Under the pieces are notes generated by a model that worked only from the letters and a program-made list of their open reading frames with translations, made no database searches and was not told where the DNA came from. A DNA stretch of 43,894 bases, taken from contig JAJZKW010000009.1 in the NCBI GenBank assembly GCA_021803945.1, positions 1-43,894 of the forward strand, in the 5' to 3' direction. The position numbers and the translations under genes were made by a program. Source of the DNA: Microcaldota archaeon (GTDB lineage Archaea > Micrarchaeota > Micrarchaeia > Micrarchaeales > CABMGC01). Shown one piece after another: positions 27,264-37,384 of the stretch. Numbering within the stretch: position 1 is the first letter of the stretch; every line of letters begins with the position of its first letter.

Positions 27264-28022
27264 ATGCTCGACCAGGTTTTGAAGGAAAGGGAGCCCTTGC
27301 TGTCTGTGAATGAGTTGGCGGATGCACATTGCCACCTTGACGCGTTCCCAGATCCTGCAACAACCATAAAGGATGCCAGGTTCGGCGGTGTAAGCACGAT
27401 GATAACTGCCGGAGGGAGCAGGATGTCGAGCCTTGAGGCGATGAGGATAGCCGGAGGCAGCGACGGGGTGTTCGCTGTGATAGGGGTTGACCCACAGAAT
27501 GCCGATAGAGATCGCGGATTTGTGGAGGAGATAGGCAGTTTGATAAAAGCAAACGACAAAGTGGTTGGAATAGGGGAGATAGGGATCGACAACAAGGTAG
27601 GCGCTGAAAAACGGATTCAGGAGGAGGTCTTTGAGAGGCAGATAGAGATCGCGAAGGGCCTGGACTTGCCGATAGTTGTGCACTCCAGGAAGGCCATTGA
27701 CGAGGTAATAGAGATTGTGAAGAGACATAAGGTCAGGAAAGCCTTGTTCCATTTCTTTGAAGGCGACGAGGAAAAAGCAGAGCTGCTGGCCGGCATGGGA
27801 TATATGATATCGATTCCTCCGATAGAGTCCCAGAGGAGGAAAAGGGTTATAAACAAGATTGACATACGTAATATCGCTGTTGAAACGGACTCGCCTGTAG
27901 TTGGCAGGAGCCCCTTGGATGTCATAAGGACTGTCGGCTGGATTGCGGAAATAAAGGGAATCCAGTTCGATGAGGCATCGTTGAGGATAACGCAAAACGT
28001 TAAAAGGCTCTTTTCCATATGA
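27264..28022 (+). CDS. tatD: TatD-family metal-dependent hydrolase / DNase
   Basis: DAHCHLDAFPDP, VIGVDPQNA, GIGEIGIDNK, LPIVVHSRKA, VETDSPVVG. Confidence 0.88.
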   Translation: MLDQVLKEREPLLSVNELADAHCHLDAFPDPATTIKDARFGGVSTMITAGGSRMSSLEAMRIAGGSDGVFAVIGVDPQNADRDRGFVEEIGSLIKANDKVVGIGEIGIDNKVGAEKRIQEEVFERQIEIAKGLDLPIVVHSRKAIDEVIEIVKRHKVRKALFHFFEGDEEKAELLAGMGYMISIPPIESQRRKRVINKIDIRNIAVETDSPVVGRSPLDVIRTVGWIAEIKGIQFDEASLRITQNVKRLFSI

Positions 28023-28032
28023 TTATTGGATT

Positions 28033-28120
28033 GGGCCCGTAGCTCAGCTTGGATAGAGCAGCACCCTTCTAAAAACATGAGGAAAGGTGATGGTCGCGGG
28101 TTCAAATCCCGTCGGGCCCG
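28033..28120 (+). tRNA. tRNA-Arg(TCT) with 13-nt intron at 37/38
   Basis: GGGCCCG/CGGGCCC acceptor; GCACC-CTTCTAA-[AAACATGAGGAAA]-GGTGA; GCGGG-TTCAAAT-CCCGT T arm. Confidence 0.9.
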
Positions 28121-28139
28121 GACTGTTAAAAGTGATAAA

Positions 28140-28409
28140 ATGGCAACGAATCAGGAGCTTGACTCTAAGATATTGCAGATAAAGCAGCAGATAGACATGT
28201 TGCTCAATGATAACAGCGTTCCTAGGAACGTGAAGGTAGCCCTGAGCGAGGCTAGGAATTCCCTGGAACAGGCGGAAGGAGGGTATTCGGTGAGGTCATC
28301 TGCGGCGACGTACAAGATAGACGAGATAAGCAACGATATAAACTTGCCCCCTTACGCCAGGACTGTGATATGGAACCTGTTGAGCAGCCTTGAGTCGATA
28401 AAGGACTGA
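28140..28409 (+). CDS. UPF0147 family protein
   Basis: IDMLLNDNSVPRNVKVALSEARNSL ... IDEISNDINLPPYARTVIWNLLSSLESIKD. Confidence 0.85.
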   Translation: MATNQELDSKILQIKQQIDMLLNDNSVPRNVKVALSEARNSLEQAEGGYSVRSSAATYKIDEISNDINLPPYARTVIWNLLSSLESIKD

Positions 28410-28490
28410 TCTTGTCTTTTTCAATCCGCTACTTCGCGTGCCATATATATAATTAGGGCTCCTTAATGTTTTGGGTACTTCGGTGTTCTT

Positions 28491-30017
28491 ATGTCAGATG
28501 GCGGTTTGGTTGCTGAACTTGCAAGCAGACTTGTTGGGATCGCGATAGTGAGCTCTGACATAGGCGATGATGACATAAAGGGGCAGAACATAGAGTCATT
28601 GACAGCATATATAAGGAACCATTTTGGAGATGGAGAATCGCCAGCACTGCTGGACAGGGAGCTCCTAGTCAAAATAAAGGGTGAGATGCAGGAACCTGCA
28701 CCACAGATAAAAGTTGAGATAGTAAGGAATTCGTCTTTCAATCCCATTGCCAAAGAGATCACGGAGGATTTTGTTATAAGAAATGCCGCTGCGGGAAAGA
28801 CGTCAGGTTCCGTGCCAGACTTCACTGCTTACTTCAACGACAGACTTGACAGGATAAAGGAGATCATATACAACGGACAGGCGAACAAGGCGGCTGGACT
28901 GATGCGCGACATTGAAAGCCTGAAGCAGTATACGAGCGGTAGGGAGGTCGTGATAGCGGGAATGGTGTATGACAAGGTAATAACTAAGAACGGGCATGTG
29001 CTGGTAACGATCGATGACGAGACAGGGACGCAGAAGGTCCTCTTCATGAAGCCCTTTGGCGAAGGGCCTAATGGCGCCATGAGCGAGCTGTTCGCAAAGG
29101 CGCTGAAAATAATAAACGACGAGGTAATAGCAGTGCGGGGGAAGATTTCCGGACCATTCGTCATGGCAAACACGCTGATATATCCTGATGTCCCTGTGCA
29201 CCAGATGAAAAAGACAGAGGATGACATGGCAATAGCATTCACTTCTGACGTGCATGTCGGGAGCAAGCTTTTCGGCGAGAAGCAGTTCGGCAGATTCGTA
29301 GACTGGATGAACGGCAGGTATGACTATAAGAAAGGGCTTGCAGAGAGGATAAAGTATATAGTAGTCAGCGGCGACCTTGTTGACGGCATAGGAGTGTACC
29401 CGAATCAGGAGAGGGAGCTTGCTATAGATGACATATACAAGCAGTACAGCGAGTTCTTCACACTGTTCTCAAAGATACCGGAATATGTGCATATATTCAT
29501 ACTTACCGGAAACCATGATGCGGTGCAGAGGGCCGAGCCGCAGCCGCAGTTGCCTAACGAGTTTTACAAGGACTTCAAGCTTAGCAACATGCACCTTGTC
29601 TCGAATCCGGGGTATGTCACGCTTAACGGAATACGCGTGCTAGGATACCACGGCACATCGCTAGATTCGATAATACAGGGCATACCTGGATGCAGCTACT
29701 CCAAGCCCGAGGGCGCGATGCTGGAGATACTCAAGAGGAGACACCTTTCCCCAATATACGGGGATAACCCAATAGTCCCGTTGAAGAGCGACTCTATGGT
29801 GATAGACAAGGTGCCGGACATACTGCATATGGGCCACCTGCACAAGAACGGATATGCAGAATATCACGGCACGCTTATAGTGAACAGCGGAACCTGGCAG
29901 GAGAGGACTGGATTCCAGGTCAGGATGGGACATGTGCCCACTCCTGCGATCCTTCCTGTATATGAGGCAAAACAGGGAGTCATGTCAACAGTTGACTTCA
30001 ACGGAGCATTCAGTTGA
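28491..30017 (+). CDS. DNA polymerase II (PolD) small subunit DP1
   Basis: Calcineurin-like motifs SGDLVDGIGVYPNQ, LTGNHDAVQRAEPQPQL, HMGHLHKNGYAEYHGTLIVNSGTWQERTGFQ. Confidence 0.93.
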   Translation: MSDGGLVAELASRLVGIAIVSSDIGDDDIKGQNIESLTAYIRNHFGDGESPALLDRELLVKIKGEMQEPAPQIKVEIVRNSSFNPIAKEITEDFVIRNAAAGKTSGSVPDFTAYFNDRLDRIKEIIYNGQANKAAGLMRDIESLKQYTSGREVVIAGMVYDKVITKNGHVLVTIDDETGTQKVLFMKPFGEGPNGAMSELFAKALKIINDEVIAVRGKISGPFVMANTLIYPDVPVHQMKKTEDDMAIAFTSDVHVGSKLFGEKQFGRFVDWMNGRYDYKKGLAERIKYIVVSGDLVDGIGVYPNQERELAIDDIYKQYSEFFTLFSKIPEYVHIFILTGNHDAVQRAEPQPQLPNEFYKDFKLSNMHLVSNPGYVTLNGIRVLGYHGTSLDSIIQGIPGCSYSKPEGAMLEILKRRHLSPIYGDNPIVPLKSDSMVIDKVPDILHMGHLHKNGYAEYHGTLIVNSGTWQERTGFQVRMGHVPTPAILPVYEAKQGVMSTVDFNGAFS

Positions 30018-33000
30018 GGAATATGGAGATCGAGGAATATTTCAGGGTCATGTCTTCTGACTTCGAGAGGGCTTATGCCACTGCAAAGGCCGCCAGGTCG
30101 AAGGGGCTGGATCCAAAGGAGACTGTGGAGATATTTCCGGCTCCCGACATGCCAAGCCGGGTCGAGGGACTCATAAACGTTGGCGGCCTGGCGGACATGA
30201 TAAGGAGGCTGTCGAAAGGGCAGTCGCGTAGCAAGCTTGCATTCAACGCGGTTGAGGAGATCTGCAAGAATGACAGGTTTAGCAATATCGAGACGATAAA
30301 GAGGATTGAGTTTGCCGTTAGGGTAGGCTCTGCCATACTAACGGAGGGAGTGCTGGTGGCCCCTACTGAAGGCATAACAGGGATAAAGAGATACAAGAAC
30401 CCCGATGGCACAGATTATATAGCAGTGCTTTATGCTGGGCCGATAAGGGGAGCGGGAGGCACTGCCGCTGCGCTCTCTGTTGCGCTTGCGGATTATGCGC
30501 GCAGGATGTTCAGTATAGGGGCGTATAAGCCAACGCATGATGAGATAGAGAGATATGTGGAGGAGGTCGAGCTTTATCATTCAAGGTCTGCAAGGCTACA
30601 GTACAAGCCGTCGGACGACGACCTGCGCACGATAATAAGCAACTGCCCAGTATGCGTGGATGGGGTGCCGTCTGACATGATAGAGGTAGGGGTGCACGCA
30701 AACCTGAAGAGGACGGGATACGATGGCAAGGAAGTCCACATGTCAAACAGGGTAAGAGGAGGGGTGCCGCTGGTATTGTGCGAGGGCATAGCGCAGAAGG
30801 CCAAGAAACTGATCAGAGAGGTGAAGCCGTTCGGGTTGGAATGGGACTGGCTGAACGGGATCATAAAGGTAGATATAAAGAGGTCAGAGCCTGACAGGCC
30901 ACAGATAGGGTTCCTTGACGAGCTTGTTGCTGGAAGGCCCATATTGGCGTATCCAGGACATATTGGGGGGTTCAGGCTCAGGTATGGGAGGAGCAGGCTC
31001 ACAGGCATAGCGGCAAAGGGGTTCAGCCCTGCCACAATGATCATAGCGATGAGCTTCATAGCAGTAGGCACGCAGCTCAAGATGGAGTCTGCAGGGAAGG
31101 GATGCATAGCAGTGCCTGTAGATTCGCTTGAGGGCCCGTTCGTGAAGCTGAAATCTGGGGAATCGATGAGGATAAACGATGCTGAAACCGCGATGATGTA
31201 CAAGGACCAGATAGAGAGGATATTCTCCCTTGGAGACATACTGATAACGTTCGGCGATTTCAGGAAGTCCAATTCGCAGCTTAAGCCCACGAGCTATGTT
31301 GAGGAGCTTTGGGAACTGCAGCTTGAGAAGGCCGGATTCAGAGGCAAGATAGACCATAAAACAATCGGGTTTAATGAGGCCTATGACCTATCGACCAAGT
31401 ATTCGGTTCCGATACACCCTAAATTCCTGCTAGAATTTCAGGCAGTGGACAAGAATAGCATAGTCGAACTTGCAATGCATATAATAAGGAATTCTGAGGC
31501 CATGGGGAGCGACATCTATGGATTGGAGGGGCTTAGCCTTGAGAGGAATGAAAATATAGGAAGGATCCTTGACCTTCTGAACGTGCCGCATAAGCAGACT
31601 CCGGAAAGGATCATTATAGGAGCGGATTTCTCAAAGAGCATAGTATCTTCGCTTGGGCTGGTCGATTCGGACAAAAAAACTTTGAAGGTCAATGAGCTTG
31701 CCATAGACAAGTATGACATGGGCGCGCAGGATGCGCTGGCGATGCTGGGTGCAGTTTCTCCTTATAAAATACCAAGGAGGTCCACATATATAGCCGCAAG
31801 GATAGGCAGGCCTGAGAAGGCGAAGGAGAGGCTGATGAAGCCTGCACCTAACGTACTCTTCCCGATAGGAGGCTTTGGCGGCAGGAACAGGAATATAACC
31901 TCTGCGTATATATCTGGGTCGAAGAGGTTCAGGCCAGATATAAACATTGAGTTGGCCAGGTATAAGTGCTCGAACTGCAAGAGGACAATGCCTTCCTCGT
32001 TCTGCCATGACTGCGGCAAGAGGACATATGTCGAGAGGGTGTGCCCTAACTGCAGGGCTGTCTTGGGCGGCCTGAGATGCGATAGGTGCGGCATGGACAC
32101 TGTGGCTTTCGAGAGCAGGAATGTGGACCTCACGAAGCTGGTGCTTGACGGGATGAAGACCATCGGCATAACCAAGATGCCGGCCGTGGTCAAGGGAGTT
32201 AAGGGCATGATGAGCAGGGACAAGACTATTGAACCCATTGAGAAAGGCATGCTCAGGGCGCTCAACGGAGTGTACATATTCAAGGACGGGACTGCGAGAT
32301 TCGACGCGACAGACGCCCCGATGACCCATTTCTACCCTGAGGAGATAGGAGTGGGTGTAGAAAGGCTGAGGGAACTGGGCTACACTGAGGATTACAAGGG
32401 CAATGAGCTTCTTGATCCGGGCCAGCTGGTGGAGATGAGGCACCAGGACGTGATATTGAGCAGGCACGGAGCCGATTATCTGCTGCGTGTCGCGAAGTTC
32501 GTGGATGGGATGCTGGAAAAAGTATACGGCCTTTCGGCGTTCTACAATGCAGATACTATAGACGACATGATAGGCAAGCAGGTGATAACCCTCTCGCCGC
32601 ACACCTCATGCGGAGTCCTTGGCAGGATTATAGGCTTCACTGATGCAAATGTCGGTTTCGCGCATCCGTACATGATATCTGCGAGGAGGAGGAATTGCGA
32701 CGGGGATGAGGACACCACTATGCTGCTGCTTGATGCACTGATAAACTTCTCGAGGGATTACCTGCCGCAGACGATAGGTGGGACCATGGATACTCCGCTT
32801 ATACTGACGCTGAACGTGAAGCCCGAAGAAGTCGACGACGAAGTGCACGGGATGGAGACTGTAGAGAGATATCCTATTGAATTCTACGAAAAGACCTATA
32901 CTAGTTCCCCGCCTTCTGAGATAAGGATCGGGTGTGTTGAGGACAGGCTCGGCACAAAGGAGATATTTGGGGATATAATGTTTACCCATGGCTCCTCGGC

Positions 33001-33472
33001 AGGAGCGGTGGGGTCGTCGCCTAAGAGGAGCACGTATACGAAGCTTAAGACAATGCAGGAAAAACTCGACGCGGAGTTCGAACTTATGGAGAAGCTTGAA
33101 TGCGTTGATATAGGGGATGCCGCGCGGAAGGTGATAATGAGCCATTTCATACCTGACCTGATAGGGAACCTCCATTCGTTCTCTAAACAGATATTCAGGT
33201 GCTCAGTGTGCAATGCAAAATTCAGACGTGTCCCGCTCTCCGGGGTGTGCATGAGGGATCAGGGCAAGCTCCTGCTCACGATATCGAAAGGCAGCATAGA
33301 GAAGTACCTGAATATTGCGATAACGCTTGCTGAAAAATACGACCTTGACAATTACATAAGGCAGAGGCTCTATCTGATAAAGGATGAAATAGGGGAGATA
33401 TTTGTAGGCATTGATACTGAGGAGTCTGGCACTCCTGACAGGCAACAGTTCAGCCTGCTGAAATTCGTCTGA
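30014..33472 (+). CDS. DNA polymerase II (PolD) large subunit DP2, no intein seen
   Basis: YAGPIRGAGGTAAALSVALADY, CxxC zinc motifs (CSNCKRTMPSSFCHDC), NCDGDEDTTMLLLDALINFSRDYLP; track start TTG, ATG at 30023 possible. Confidence 0.95.
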   Translation: MRNMEIEEYFRVMSSDFERAYATAKAARSKGLDPKETVEIFPAPDMPSRVEGLINVGGLADMIRRLSKGQSRSKLAFNAVEEICKNDRFSNIETIKRIEFAVRVGSAILTEGVLVAPTEGITGIKRYKNPDGTDYIAVLYAGPIRGAGGTAAALSVALADYARRMFSIGAYKPTHDEIERYVEEVELYHSRSARLQYKPSDDDLRTIISNCPVCVDGVPSDMIEVGVHANLKRTGYDGKEVHMSNRVRGGVPLVLCEGIAQKAKKLIREVKPFGLEWDWLNGIIKVDIKRSEPDRPQIGFLDELVAGRPILAYPGHIGGFRLRYGRSRLTGIAAKGFSPATMIIAMSFIAVGTQLKMESAGKGCIAVPVDSLEGPFVKLKSGESMRINDAETAMMYKDQIERIFSLGDILITFGDFRKSNSQLKPTSYVEELWELQLEKAGFRGKIDHKTIGFNEAYDLSTKYSVPIHPKFLLEFQAVDKNSIVELAMHIIRNSEAMGSDIYGLEGLSLERNENIGRILDLLNVPHKQTPERIIIGADFSKSIVSSLGLVDSDKKTLKVNELAIDKYDMGAQDALAMLGAVSPYKIPRRSTYIAARIGRPEKAKERLMKPAPNVLFPIGGFGGRNRNITSAYISGSKRFRPDINIELARYKCSNCKRTMPSSFCHDCGKRTYVERVCPNCRAVLGGLRCDRCGMDTVAFESRNVDLTKLVLDGMKTIGITKMPAVVKGVKGMMSRDKTIEPIEKGMLRALNGVYIFKDGTARFDATDAPMTHFYPEEIGVGVERLRELGYTEDYKGNELLDPGQLVEMRHQDVILSRHGADYLLRVAKFVDGMLEKVYGLSAFYNADTIDDMIGKQVITLSPHTSCGVLGRIIGFTDANVGFAHPYMISARRRNCDGDEDTTMLLLDALINFSRDYLPQTIGGTMDTPLILTLNVKPEEVDDEVHGMETVERYPIEFYEKTYTSSPPSEIRIGCVEDRLGTKEIFGDIMFTHGSSAGAVGSSPKRSTYTKLKTMQEKLDAEFELMEKLECVDIGDAARKVIMSHFIPDLIGNLHSFSKQIFRCSVCNAKFRRVPLSGVCMRDQGKLLLTISKGSIEKYLNIAITLAEKYDLDNYIRQRLYLIKDEIGEIFVGIDTEESGTPDRQQFSLLKFV

Positions 33473-34366
33473 TCAGGTGATTATATCGCACGAATCCTTC
33501 CTTACCAGCAGCGTCTTCTCTGATTGCGCTACGATGCCGCCGCTCTTCTCCGTAAGCACAGGGAAAGTGTCAAGGTCTCCTATTGTTATCAGCTCGGCTA
33601 TCGCTTTGCGTGCCCTGAACTCCTCTGCCATCCTCTTGATCAGCCATCGCATTGCAAACGGGTAGGTGCTGAAAGTCCCTGTTATCACGGAAAGCGCTTC
33701 CCTGGCCTCGGCAGACCTCGGCATCTTCTCTGACACTCCCTGGAATATCTGCAGCGAGTCTCCATCGACAACGTATCCGCCACCAGTGGTCAGAAACGGC
33801 TCTATGGCTATGACCGCATCCTCCTCGAGCTCGGTGTTGTCTCCGTTATCGAAATTAGGTATGAATATGCCTGCGTGGAGCTCGTGCTCCTCTATGCCGT
33901 GCCCCCCAAGGTTCTTTATAGTGCTGTATCCGTAGCTTTTTGCTGTCCTTTCTATCTCTTTGCCTATCTCGTTGATCTTCCTGCCGGCCTTTACAAGGCT
34001 TATTGCATTTTCAAGCGCCTTTTCGCTAGCCTCTATCAGCTTTGAATACTCTCCGTCCATACACACTGTCGCGGCGCAGTCTGTCAGGTATGTTCCGTGT
34101 CTGGCGCCGAGGTCAACCTTTATCACATCTTTGTCCCCGACTACCCTGCTATCTGAATATTCGGGCGTGTAGTGGGCCGCCTCTTCGTTCCGCGAGAGGT
34201 TTACCGGGAAAGACTGGCTGAATCCCTTGTCCTCTATGAATTTTTCTATCTCTTCTGCTATATCGATCAGCTTCCTGCCGGGCTTTATTACCGACCTTGA
34301 ATAGGCCAGCGCTTCGCTCGACACCTTGCCTGCCTCTTTTAGCTTGTTGTAATCGTGTTCCGTCAT
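33473..34366 (-). CDS. map: Methionine aminopeptidase (type II, archaeal)
   Basis: VIKVDLGARHGTYLTDCAATV, NLGGHGIEEHELHAGIFIPNFDNG, AIEPFLTTGGGYVVD. Confidence 0.92.
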   Translation of the reverse strand: MTEHDYNKLKEAGKVSSEALAYSRSVIKPGRKLIDIAEEIEKFIEDKGFSQSFPVNLSRNEEAAHYTPEYSDSRVVGDKDVIKVDLGARHGTYLTDCAATVCMDGEYSKLIEASEKALENAISLVKAGRKINEIGKEIERTAKSYGYSTIKNLGGHGIEEHELHAGIFIPNFDNGDNTELEEDAVIAIEPFLTTGGGYVVDGDSLQIFQGVSEKMPRSAEAREALSVITGTFSTYPFAMRWLIKRMAEEFRARKAIAELITIGDLDTFPVLTEKSGGIVAQSEKTLLVRKDSCDIIT

Positions 34367-36771
34367 AATCTCCTCTGCGACCCGCTTCCCTTGAGCTCCT
34401 CCTCGCTGAACCCAAGCTCCTTTAGTATCTTCAGGGTTGCCGGAAGGACCTGGTGGTTTATGTAGTAATCTGGATCGTACGTCTTCGCAGTGTCCTCTAT
34501 CTCGGCCTTCTCTGATATTGAATTGCCGTTCTTCGTTATTATATACCCTATGGTGGCCCCTTCTAGCTCGTCTCTCCTCTTCACCCCTTCATCGATGGCC
34601 CTCTTCGCTGCATTCAGCTCTGGGGACTTTGAATCGTAGCTCCCTATCTTCTTCCTGAGCTGCGTGTATATGACAAGGTCTTTCATGTTGACGTTGCCAT
34701 CCTTCAGGCTCTGCACCACTTCCTTGACTATGCTGAGCGCCTTCTCTTTGCTGCCCTCCTTCAGTATCGCCTCAAGCACCTTCCTCTGCGTCTCCCTTGA
34801 GATGTTTGACCAGTCCCTTCTTACCAGCTCGAATCCTCTGATCTTTATCCTTCCGGCTTCAGAAAGGAGCGCGTATTTCTTCTTCGCCCCTGATTCTGAT
34901 TTTCCTTTCTTGCCAACGAATACGCCCCTGACATAGAAGTCTTCTAGCTCAAGCTCCATCGCGCCTGGAAGCTTCTTGTTTAATGAGAGCATGAAGTTAT
35001 GTGCATCGTCCTTCGTCTTGTTCTGCATTAATAAGAACACGCTGTCAGTATCCGAATATATGACTTTGAACCCGTTGCTTTCTGCCTCGCTTATGGTATT
35101 TGTGATTGTTTCTCTACCGAAGGCGGTAACGCTTCCTGCGCAGTCCCTTGAATACCATCGTGACCTTGCATATCCCAGATATCCGTAGAATGAGTTTGCA
35201 AGTATCTTAAGTGCCTGTGACCTTGCGGCAAGGAACTTGTTGTCCGGATCCTTCTTGTATTTCTTCTTTATCTCGGACCTTTCCGCTATGAGCAGCTCAA
35301 GCACCTTTGGCACTATTCCCTTTGGTGTTTTCTTGAATTTTGAGCCTGTAGGCGACTCGTAGTAATCAGTGCAGTCCTTGCACAGGGTCGATGGATCAAT
35401 ATTGTTCGCTATTATTATTGAGGGATACAGTCCTCTGAAGTCGAATACTGCTATGTTGTCATATATCCCGGCTTCGGGGGTTTTGACGTATGCGCCTTCT
35501 ATTGGGTTTGAGAGCCTACTGCTTATCTCGCCCTCGCTGGGCCTATTTGGTATTATCTCATTGTTTAGTGTAGCATATCGCATAAGGAGGTATTCGACCA
35601 GTTGCCCTGTGGTTGACACTGCGGCTTCTGCCAGTGTTGTTGATGCCACCTTGGACACCTCGATTTCAAGGGGAAGGAAGAAGTTGTATAGGTGGTTGAG
35701 GGCAAGCGAATCGCTCAGGGAGTACTCTGCAAGGACTTCGAGGTCTTCCTTGCTCCCGTCCCACTGCTGCCATATGTTCTTCTTGTCCACAGTCAGCTTG
35801 ATATCCCCAGTTATTGCGCCGTATACGTCCCCCAGGGTGAACCTGTTTATCTTAAGCAGCTTTTCCGACGCGCCGACTATTGAGACGAACCTGGCGACAT
35901 TGTATTCGTCAAGGTTTATCCTTCCGGGGATTTTCACTGACTGTATCAGGCCGTGGTGTTCCTCCCGTGCCTCTTCCCCGTATCTTGTTATGTCGAAGTG
36001 TATTCCAAGCTTCTTGGACCTCTTCATCAGATAGGGCAGGTCGAAATTTGAGGAGTTATAGCCAACTATTATGTCTGGATCAAGCTCTTTTATGACTTTC
36101 ACGAACTCCAATATCATGCTTTTCTCGTCTTTGCACAGCGTGACAAACGGCCTGTCTATGGGCTTCGTCGTTATGACTCCGCTCCTTTCGTTGTTCGCAT
36201 AGCTTATCATTATGCATGGGTCTATGTCCGGCCTTGGGGCGATATTGGGGTTGTAGGTCTCTATGTCGAAGCAGAGGTGGGTCAGGCCTGGCTCTGAACT
36301 TCCAGGACCCATATGATCTACGATCAGCTTTCCGTCCTCCTCGTGCGCTTTTACCCTGACTCCGGAGAGAGGGGAGATGCGTTTGTCTATTAGATACCGT
36401 TTCCAGAACAATATGTCGTATTCATACCTTTGCCCGAATTCTGCAAGGTGTTCGCTTAGTTTCGGTATGCTCCTCGTGTTGTTCGTGGATATGGCTACAA
36501 GGCTTGCTTCCCTGCCTGCTACATTCAACTTCGATTTTGTAGCAGAGTGTATGCCTATCTTCTCTCCGTCGTGGAGTATCTCCATCTTGGCCAAGTCCGA
36601 TTCGGCTATTCCCTGATTGTGCGGATTGAGGAAGAAATACGGGTAAAAACCGGTATCGAAAAGTGAGTATATCTTCCCTTCCGATTTCAGCGTTATGCGT
36701 ATTATGCTGCGGTCACCGATTGATACGTAGTCTATATCGACTATCACTCCTTCTAACTCAATATGCTCCAT
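34363..36771 (-). CDS. polB: Family B DNA polymerase
   Basis: Exo I CFDIETYNP, Exo II VGYNSSNFDLPYL, Exo III YSLSDSLAL; motif A DFRGLYPSII, motif B KILANSFYGYLGY, motif C YSDTDSVF. Confidence 0.95.
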   Translation of the reverse strand: MEHIELEGVIVDIDYVSIGDRSIIRITLKSEGKIYSLFDTGFYPYFFLNPHNQGIAESDLAKMEILHDGEKIGIHSATKSKLNVAGREASLVAISTNNTRSIPKLSEHLAEFGQRYEYDILFWKRYLIDKRISPLSGVRVKAHEEDGKLIVDHMGPGSSEPGLTHLCFDIETYNPNIAPRPDIDPCIMISYANNERSGVITTKPIDRPFVTLCKDEKSMILEFVKVIKELDPDIIVGYNSSNFDLPYLMKRSKKLGIHFDITRYGEEAREEHHGLIQSVKIPGRINLDEYNVARFVSIVGASEKLLKINRFTLGDVYGAITGDIKLTVDKKNIWQQWDGSKEDLEVLAEYSLSDSLALNHLYNFFLPLEIEVSKVASTTLAEAAVSTTGQLVEYLLMRYATLNNEIIPNRPSEGEISSRLSNPIEGAYVKTPEAGIYDNIAVFDFRGLYPSIIIANNIDPSTLCKDCTDYYESPTGSKFKKTPKGIVPKVLELLIAERSEIKKKYKKDPDNKFLAARSQALKILANSFYGYLGYARSRWYSRDCAGSVTAFGRETITNTISEAESNGFKVIYSDTDSVFLLMQNKTKDDAHNFMLSLNKKLPGAMELELEDFYVRGVFVGKKGKSESGAKKKYALLSEAGRIKIRGFELVRRDWSNISRETQRKVLEAILKEGSKEKALSIVKEVVQSLKDGNVNMKDLVIYTQLRKKIGSYDSKSPELNAAKRAIDEGVKRRDELEGATIGYIITKNGNSISEKAEIEDTAKTYDPDYYINHQVLPATLKILKELGFSEEELKGSGSQRRL

Positions 36772-36801
36772 GCGTACTCAACTGACCAGGTAACCGCAAT
36801 A

Positions 36802-37212
36802 TTAGGATACGTTGCTTGCTCCTTCCTGGAGCTTGGCCCTTGATATCGGCAACGGCGCCACAAATCCTATGGAATAGGCCACTAGCGTTCCCCTTGCTCC
36901 GCATTCGAAATTAAGTATGTTTATGACGTCTTCTGCGAATTTTATAGGAAGCGTCTGTTTAGAGTTCCATGTCTTCTCTATCTCGTCTGCGTCCTTCTTT
37001 GCCTCTTTCGACACGACATTCCCAGATATAGTCAGCTTACCTACAGACTTTGCAAGTTCGCCTTCGTAGTCGGCAGTGAATGTGAAGGCAACGTTAACGT
37101 TCTCCTTGTCTATCTTGACTCCATCAAAATGGATGTTGAATTTCATGTTCAATATTGCTTCCTTGCTGTCCCTTGCAGCTTCTATCTTGCTCACATCCAC
37201 ACTAGTTATCAT
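36802..37212 (-). CDS. Conserved archaeal protein, SecB-like topology suspected
   Basis: Pattern ...DYEGELAKSVGKLTISGNV...EIEKTWNSKQTLPIKFAEDVINILNFECGARGTLVAYSIGFVAPLPISR resembles archaeal SecB-like small proteins. Confidence 0.5.
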   Translation of the reverse strand: MITSVDVSKIEAARDSKEAILNMKFNIHFDGVKIDKENVNVAFTFTADYEGELAKSVGKLTISGNVVSKEAKKDADEIEKTWNSKQTLPIKFAEDVINILNFECGARGTLVAYSIGFVAPLPISRAKLQEGASNVS

Positions 37213-37308
37213 AAAATCATCGGTTAAATATATAGATATAATGTTTATAACCCTTTGTGTGCGTCGTGATAGAGAGATATTTTAAATGCGGAGAGCTAGA
37301 TAATATTG

Positions 37309-37383
37309 GGGCATGTGGCGCAATTTGGATAGCGCATCTGGCTTCGGACCAGATGGTTGCGGGTTCAAATCCCGTCATGCCCG
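37309..37383 (+). tRNA. tRNA-Arg(TCG), intron-less; probable integration target
   Basis: GGGCATG/CATGCCC acceptor, TCTGG-CTTCGGA-CCAGA anticodon arm, GCGGG-TTCAAAT-CCCGT T arm. Confidence 0.95.
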
Positions 37384-37384
37384 T
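37356..37384 (+). repeat. att-like direct repeat, copy in intact tRNA-Arg
   Basis: GTTGCGGGTTCAAATCCCGTCATGCCCGT; 28/29 identical to 39297-39325. Confidence 0.9.

Noticed and set aside
26898-27995. 365-aa minus-strand ORF antisense to two plus-strand genes
   Set aside because: Overlaps TatD and the 220-aa gene on the opposite strand; composition typical of a shadow ORF.
28026-28139. N-terminal extension of the UPF0147 ORF (MDWARSSAWIEQHPS...)
   Set aside because: The extension translates tRNA-Arg(TCT); the real start is ATG at 28140.
31631-32602. 323-aa minus-strand ORF inside DP2
   Set aside because: Antisense frame of a strongly conserved PolD gene with low-complexity His/Arg/Pro composition; no family features.
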